Source of the DNA: Rickettsia typhi
Lineage (GTDB): Bacteria; Pseudomonadota; Alphaproteobacteria; Rickettsiales; Deianiraeaceae
Assembly: GCA_945878495.1 (NCBI GenBank)
Contig: CAMCTP010000031.1
Coordinates: 1 to 10,703, forward strand
Reading direction: 5' to 3'
DNA length: 10,703 nucleotides
Shown: in pieces, positions 7,533 to 10,703 of the stretch
Numbering within the stretch: position 1 is the stretch's first letter
Layout of the letters: every line of letters begins with the position of its first letter
Notes under the pieces: model-generated
Database searches by the model: none
What the model saw: only the letters and a program-made list of their open reading frames with translations
What the model was told of the DNA's origin: nothing
Translations under genes and position numbers: made by a program

Positions 7533-7567
7533 AAAAATAGCCAGCAGATTCATACAAAACTGCCGGC
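7531..7567 (-). terminator. Rho-independent terminator of the small lipoprotein gene
   Basis: On the minus strand GCCGGCAG (7567-7560) pairs with CTGCTGGC (7547-7540) as an 8-bp GC-rich stem with one G-U wobble and a 12-nt loop, followed by TA and seven T (7537-7531). On the plus strand the wobble becomes an A-C mismatch and no T run follows, so it works mainly leftward. The T run overlaps the lnt stop codon. This is the clearest terminator in the window. Confidence 0.8.
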
Positions 7568-7573
7568 CTAGCG

Positions 7574-7593
7574 ATTAATATCTAGATATTAAT
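7574..7593. repeat. Perfect 20-bp palindrome
   Basis: ATTAATATCTAGATATTAAT is identical to its own reverse complement. It sits directly between the lipoprotein stop codon (sharing one base with it) and the terminator hairpin, so the minus-strand transcript would carry two hairpins in a row. It could stabilise the mRNA end or bind a dimeric protein. No second copy was noticed in the window. Confidence 0.75.
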
Positions 7594-7868
7594 TATTTCC
7601 CTTCAACTATTACGCAGCTTTTTGTGAATAGAACGAATGGGTAGTTTTTCAATTTCACAGAAGAAACTTCATTGATGTGATTTTCTTTGCTAATTTTGTC
7701 TACATTAGCATACTCAGAGTTCATTGGAGCTAACCAAAGAGGTGCATAAGAGCATGAAGTAGCAGTTTTAGCTGGCGTGCTATGATTGCTTTTTGATGGC
7801 ATTACTGTATAGCTACAGCTTGCTAGCATCGCAGAAGCAACGAGGGGGAAAATTAAAGATTTTTTCAT
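7593..7868 (-). CDS. Small lipoprotein, probable TRL-like family
   Basis: A 91-residue predicted lipoprotein. The ATG at 7868 is preferred because it gives a clean signal: MKKSLIF..., then the lipobox LASC (15-18). A longer start at 7901 would add 11 hydrophobic residues and lies in the promoter region. The mature part resembles the TRL-like family: an internal SC near residue 38-39, then a C-terminal strand pattern I-x-x-V-x-x-V-K ... LFTKSCVIVEGK, close to the family's repeating KI-x-x-VD ... YTTIVxG. The function of that family is not established. It has its own candidate promoter and terminator, so it is probably monocistronic. Lipoprotein status is well supported; the family call is tentative. 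Confidence 0.65.
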   Translation of the reverse strand: MKKSLIFPLVASAMLASCSYTVMPSKSNHSTPAKTATSCSYAPLWLAPMNSEYANVDKISKENHINEVSSVKLKNYPFVLFTKSCVIVEGK

Positions 7869-7887
7869 AAAAAAAAGAAATACTAAG

Positions 7888-7917
7888 AATATATAGTCCA
7901 AAAAAAATATAAAGCAA
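7888..7917 (-). promoter_or_regulatory. Candidate promoter of the small lipoprotein gene
   Basis: Minus-strand TTGCTT (7917-7912) and TATATT (7893-7888) are separated by 18 nt; an overlapping TATATA gives a 16-nt spacer. The ATG at 7868 follows about 20 nt after the -10. The -35 box lies within the hairpin that may terminate the upstream operon. There is no Shine-Dalgarno before the ATG, only a run of T. Confidence 0.45.
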
Positions 7918-7924
7918 TAGCTTT
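7900..7924 (-). terminator. Weak terminator-like hairpin at the end of the gltX operon
   Basis: Minus-strand AAAGC (7924-7920) and GCTTT (7915-7911) form a 5-bp stem with a 4-nt loop, followed by ATAT and eight T (7907-7900). It starts 11 nt after the last stop codon of the gltX cluster. The position and T run fit an intrinsic terminator but the stem is short and AT-rich, so function is uncertain. Confidence 0.35.
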
Positions 7925-7935
7925 GGTAAGTTTTT

Positions 7936-8454
7936 TTAGAAATTTAATTTACGGTGTTGATTTATTTGATTGGGAGTATTAATGGCTTTTGGTGGAACTT
8001 TTATTTCTGTGATTATGAATTTAACATATTTACCTCGATCGTTTGTTAAAATTCCATCGGCAATAAATTCTTTGTTCGCTAATCTTTTTGCACCTTTGTA
8101 ATCTTTCGGAAAAATTACATTAACTGGATCTTTCTGGCTATATCTTTGATCTTTAAATTTGGCAATAGCGGTAATTTTGTTTATTTTTTCGTTGCTTGCA
8201 TCTTGATTTTGCGTTTCTGTTTTTTTAATTTCTGCAGATATTATCTCCATTGTCAACATTTCCACCTCTTCTTCTATTTTACCTTCTGGAATTTCTTGGA
8301 TATTTTTCCGATCAAGGTTGTATGTGTAATCGTATTTATCGATTCCATCTTTTCTCGTTCCAATTTCTATTGTGTTACCATGAAATATTTCATTAAGATT
8401 GTTTCTAATGATCAAATAATCGGTGCTAATGCTTTTCAAAGCTTGTAAACACAA
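7936..8454 (-). CDS. Unrecognised protein, probable C-terminal part of a frameshifted gene
   Basis: An open frame of 172 codons from a TTG; the frame is open up to a TAA at 8467-8469 and holds no ATG until residue 66, so it is unlikely to start on its own. It overlaps the preceding frame by 29 nt and lies in the +1 frame relative to it, so the two probably form one protein of about 245 residues broken by an indel or joined by frameshifting. The sequence is soluble-looking, with an acidic stretch (57-65), a charged linker rich in Asn/Gln/Lys (75-92), and a C-terminal segment with strand-like patterns (DPVNVIFPKDYKGAKRLAN, 109-127; KYVKFIITEIKV, 142-153). No known family is recognised. The absence of stops over 172 codons in AT-rich DNA suggests real coding sequence. 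Confidence 0.55.
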   Translation of the reverse strand: MCLQALKSISTDYLIIRNNLNEIFHGNTIEIGTRKDGIDKYDYTYNLDRKNIQEIPEGKIEEEVEMLTMEIISAEIKKTETQNQDASNEKINKITAIAKFKDQRYSQKDPVNVIFPKDYKGAKRLANKEFIADGILTNDRGKYVKFIITEIKVPPKAINTPNQINQHRKLNF

Positions 8455-8662
8455 CGGCTGTGTAAATTACAGGCTCTCTAATCTTTTTTATGACAGAAAT
8501 TATACTTCCTTTTTCAATTTCAATTTCAGGGCTTTGATTTTCATTTAATTTTGTGAGAAGTTGATTCAGATTTTCAAAATATGCGGCAATTTGCTTTCCA
8601 GTAAGAGTTTTACCTATTTTTTCAGGATCGTATTCAAGTTTGATTATTACGCTACTTCCCAC
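8426..8662 (-). CDS. Unrecognised protein, probable N-terminal part of a frameshifted gene
   Basis: A 78-codon frame from GTG with no internal Met. The frame has a TGA immediately before the GTG, so no other upstream start exists; the GTG lies 11 nt inside the end of the preceding gene, which fits coupled translation. The predicted pattern is strand (SSVIIKLEY, 3-11), an amphipathic helix (IAAYFENLNQLLTKLN, 25-40), strand and turn (PEIEIEKGSIISVIKKI, 45-61), then a hydrophobic stretch (EPVIYTAVVFTSF, 63-75) cut by a stop. Ending in a hydrophobic segment with coding potential continuing in the +1 frame suggests that this is a front half, not a complete protein. No family is recognised. Confidence 0.55.
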   Translation of the reverse strand: MGSSVIIKLEYDPEKIGKTLTGKQIAAYFENLNQLLTKLNENQSPEIEIEKGSIISVIKKIREPVIYTAVVFTSFEKH

Positions 8663-9080
8663 TCAATTTACTAAACATCGCCTCACATTCTTTGTATTTG
8701 ATTGCCAATCGGCGTGGACCGTATTCAATGGAGTCTCTTTTTTTAATGTGAGTTCCTCGAATAGAAAATAGTGAGGCATTGTTCTTCAGGGTTTCGAATA
8801 TAACATATCCTGCCGCCGCGGCATCTGTATTTTGAGGATTTTGAATTGCTGATAAGAATTGCATTCCAAGGGTTTTTGAGTTGAATGCCATGATTTTAAT
8901 TTCATATCCATTGTGATAAAAATCAATTTTAGGTCGCTCTGGTAGGTTTAAACTTTCAACCAAAGCCTTTATACTTCTACCGATTGTTGCTATTTGTTCA
9001 TCGAGAAATTGATGATTACACTTAATATTTATTTCGACAACTTCACGCTGGGTTCTTTGTTTTTCATTTTTTTGATCCAC
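8652..9080 (-). CDS. Unrecognised 142-residue protein downstream of gltX
   Basis: The start is GTG at 9080, 6 nt after the gltX stop and in the same frame; the intervening bases are two further stop codons (TAG TAA TAA GTG). The first internal ATG is only at residue 65, so GTG is the only sensible start. After a polar N-terminus comes strand EVVEINIKC (13-21), a helix (DEQIATIGRSIKALVESLN, 27-45), strands around KIDFYHNGYEIKIMAF (51-66), a helix with AAAAGYVIFETLKN (87-100), and a basic C-terminal region (KKRDSIEYGPRRLAIKYKE, 113-131). There is no signal peptide or membrane segment, so it is probably cytoplasmic. I recognise no family. The strand-helix-strand layout of the first half resembles that of the next frame. 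Operon position with gltX is clear; the function is unknown. Confidence 0.7.
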   Translation of the reverse strand: MDQKNEKQRTQREVVEINIKCNHQFLDEQIATIGRSIKALVESLNLPERPKIDFYHNGYEIKIMAFNSKTLGMQFLSAIQNPQNTDAAAAGYVIFETLKNNASLFSIRGTHIKKRDSIEYGPRRLAIKYKECEAMFSKLSGK

Positions 9081-9086
9081 TTATTA

Positions 9087-10445
9087 CTATAAAAATTTTG
9101 ATATTCTATGATGTATGACCTCGGTTGGAAGTGCCGATATTATAGCTCCAAGTGCGGTAGAATTTGTACAACCTATTAGCATTGCCCTAAATACAGGTCC
9201 GGCTTCTGGAAATTTTAAATTATTTTCTTTTAAGAAGTTAGACCAATCATCCTTAAAATTTGAGAAATTTTCACAGCCTGTAAAATGGGTGGCAATTTTT
9301 TTTGCAATCTCATTTCTCTCCTCTAAAATGGTGATTGCATCTTGTTCCATTTCGGTATCTTGATGGATGTATTTTTGAGCATTTTTCGCAATATCGATAA
9401 TATTGTTATTCTTTTTTAACTCTGGTAAAATGATTTCAAGAATGTCGATTTGTTCTTTTGAAATAGATATTTTATCTATATTTTCTATTTCTTTTATCAA
9501 TTGAGAACTTGATAAGCCCTGAATAAAATGTAGGTTTATATTGTATAGTTTTTGCATATCAAATCTTGCTGGACTTGATACAACATCCTCTAGTTTAAAT
9601 TTTTCAACAGCCATTTGTTCGGTGATTATATCGGATCCGCAGCTCCAGCCAAGGCTTAATAAATACATTTTTAATGCCTCAGGTAAGATGCCAAGTTGTG
9701 CGTAATCTGCGACTGCAACGGCATTTCTTCTTTTTGATAATTTTTTCCCGTCTTCGCCGTGAATGAGTGGTATATGAGCAAAATTTGGTAATTCGACACC
9801 AAGAGCCTTGTATATAACCATTTGTTTTGGTGTATTACTCAGGTGATCGTCTCCTCTGATAACATGAGTTATTTTCATATCCATATCATCAACCACAACT
9901 GCGAACATATAGGTCGGAGTCCCATCTGATCGCAATATTATAAAATCGTCAAGTGTTGAGCTATCGAATTCGATTGAGCCTTTTATTACATCATTAACGA
10001 TGATTTTTTCATTTGGTATTTTAATTCTAACAACAGGGTCGATATTTTTTGGAATTTCGAGATTAGAATCCATCCATTTTCCATCATATTTATACCCAAT
10101 GCCATTATTTTCAGATTTCTCTCTTTTTTCGTCAAGCTCTTCTTTTGTATCGTATGCGTAGTATGCCAAGCCATTTTCTATCAATTTTTTTGCCAACTCC
10201 TTGTGTCGGTTTTGATTTTTTGATTGAAAAACCACCTCTTCATCTGACTTGATACCAAGCCAATTTAGACCATCGAATATCGCATCAACAGAGGCTTGAG
10301 TTGATCGTTCAAAGTCGGTATCTTCAATTCTAAGTAGGAATTTTCCGTTATTCGCTTTTGCAAAAATATAGTTGAACAATGCAGTTCTTGCACCTCCTAT
10401 GTGAAGCATTCCAGTTGGCGATGGAGCAAATCTAACTCTGATCAT
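9087..10445 (-). CDS. gltX: Glutamyl-tRNA synthetase
   Basis: Class I synthetase that charges tRNA-Glu, and in bacteria with GatCAB often tRNA-Gln as well. It has 452 residues, a little short but complete. The Rossmann core begins RFAPSPTGMLHIGGARTAL with HIGG at 15-18, then LLRIEDTDFERS (37-48). The tRNA-binding middle includes YMFAVVVDDMDMKITHVIRGDDHL, and the KMSKS-type loop reads KLSKR (235-239). Just after it, the usual RHGA is RRNA here. The helical anticodon-binding end is present and diverged. The protein is closer to the rickettsial GltX2 type than to GltX1, judged by recall of those sequences. ATG follows the upstream gene by 12 nt without a Shine-Dalgarno, and three unrecognised frames follow in the same operon. 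Confidence 0.97.
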   Translation of the reverse strand: MIRVRFAPSPTGMLHIGGARTALFNYIFAKANNGKFLLRIEDTDFERSTQASVDAIFDGLNWLGIKSDEEVVFQSKNQNRHKELAKKLIENGLAYYAYDTKEELDEKREKSENNGIGYKYDGKWMDSNLEIPKNIDPVVRIKIPNEKIIVNDVIKGSIEFDSSTLDDFIILRSDGTPTYMFAVVVDDMDMKITHVIRGDDHLSNTPKQMVIYKALGVELPNFAHIPLIHGEDGKKLSKRRNAVAVADYAQLGILPEALKMYLLSLGWSCGSDIITEQMAVEKFKLEDVVSSPARFDMQKLYNINLHFIQGLSSSQLIKEIENIDKISISKEQIDILEIILPELKKNNNIIDIAKNAQKYIHQDTEMEQDAITILEERNEIAKKIATHFTGCENFSNFKDDWSNFLKENNLKFPEAGPVFRAMLIGCTNSTALGAIISALPTEVIHHRISKFL

Positions 10446-10457
10446 GTTGTTATAAAA

Positions 10458-10703
10458 TTAATCTGAAAATTTTGAATATTTTTGCCTGCAGATTTTTACC
10501 GCTTCAATAAGATTTTTAAATCCCTGCTCTGTATCTATTTGAGAGCTTTTAAATAATGAATCGTATGTGATCCATATTTTGTCGAAATCAAAAGATCTAA
10601 TTGCAAGTTTCAGCGTATCGTGCATGTCTTTTGTACTAGGAATATGGTACGAAGTTGGATCGTACAAGCCTATTGCAATATTCCCATTATATCTATAGCT
10701 TGA
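10458..10703 (-). CDS. C-terminal end of a protein resembling cobalamin-independent methionine synthase (5' end outside window)
   Basis: The frame is open to the window edge with no ATG, so the gene starts beyond base 10703; about 81 residues are visible. The pattern G-x-YD-x-x-S-x-x-x-PS, a helix, then W-x-x-x-D-x-x-x-K and a final helix with N-L-I-E-A-V-K-x-x-R follows the last segment of MetE, where GVYDIHSPNVPS and WVNPDCGLKTR occur. At the position of the MetE zinc-ligand cysteine (NPDCGLK) the text here is TYDSLFK, so the cysteine is missing. Either this is a distant or inactive relative, or the resemblance is fortuitous. It lies 12 nt before gltX and is probably co-transcribed with it. 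The truncated coding region is certain; the family call is tentative. Confidence 0.5.
   Translation of the reverse strand, partial: SSYRYNGNIAIGLYDPTSYHIPSTKDMHDTLKLAIRSFDFDKIWITYDSLFKSSQIDTEQGFKNLIEAVKICRQKYSKFSD

Noticed and set aside
7533..7592. Possible small RNA or plus-strand terminator of lnt
   Set aside because: The hairpin is mismatched and has no T run on the plus strand; the leftward terminator explains it better.
8434..8443. CTTTGA resembling the RF2 (prfB) +1 frameshift site
   Set aside because: The TGA is not in the reading frame of the upstream protein, so the RF2 mechanism does not apply.
8146..8448. Plus-strand 100-residue Phe/Cys-rich open frame
   Set aside because: It is the antisense image of the unknown minus-strand frame; its composition is what A-rich coding sequence gives when read backwards.
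1..10703. tRNA genes, CRISPR array, insertion sequences, prophage or toxin-antitoxin genes
   Set aside because: No cloverleaf-like segments, regular direct repeats, transposase signatures or flanking inverted repeats were seen; intergenic space is very limited.

Overview
The window is strongly AT-rich and densely packed. It reads as a reduced alphaproteobacterial genome of the Rickettsiales/Holosporales kind, that is, a host-associated bacterium. The basis is protein resemblance (LysC, a GltX like the second rickettsial GluRS, the alphaproteobacterial MerR and SH3 families), A/T-ending codons, very short intergenic gaps and almost no Shine-Dalgarno sequences. The exact lineage cannot be fixed by eye. 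No mobile element, CRISPR array, tRNA or rRNA was seen.

Layout. (1) Positions 1-2122, plus strand: the 3' end of secA, then lysC (aspartate kinase), then a separate 144-aa protein that looks like a free-standing LysC regulatory (tandem ACT) region. The three genes are separated by 2 nt each. (2) Positions 2112-6056, minus strand: der, a D,D-carboxypeptidase gene, a MerR-type regulator gene, an SH3 lipoprotein gene and pth. Adjacent reading frames overlap by 1-11 nt, except for one 46-nt gap before merR. (3) Positions 6150-7532, plus strand: lnt, divergent from der and lacking its usual last membrane helix. (4) Positions 7593-7868, minus strand: a small TRL-like lipoprotein with its own candidate promoter and terminator. 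(5) Positions 7936-10703, minus strand: the end of a gene resembling the C-terminus of cobalamin-independent methionine synthase, then gltX, then three unrecognised reading frames. None of those three begins with ATG, and the last two look like one gene split by a +1 frameshift.

Most of the content is housekeeping: protein export, the aspartate/diaminopimelate pathway that feeds peptidoglycan, peptidoglycan trimming, lipoprotein maturation, ribosome assembly, peptidyl-tRNA recycling and tRNA charging. The points most worth a second look are the separate ACT protein behind a LysC whose own first ACT domain looks degenerate, the unrecognised module behind gltX, and the MetE-like end that lacks the expected zinc-ligand cysteine.
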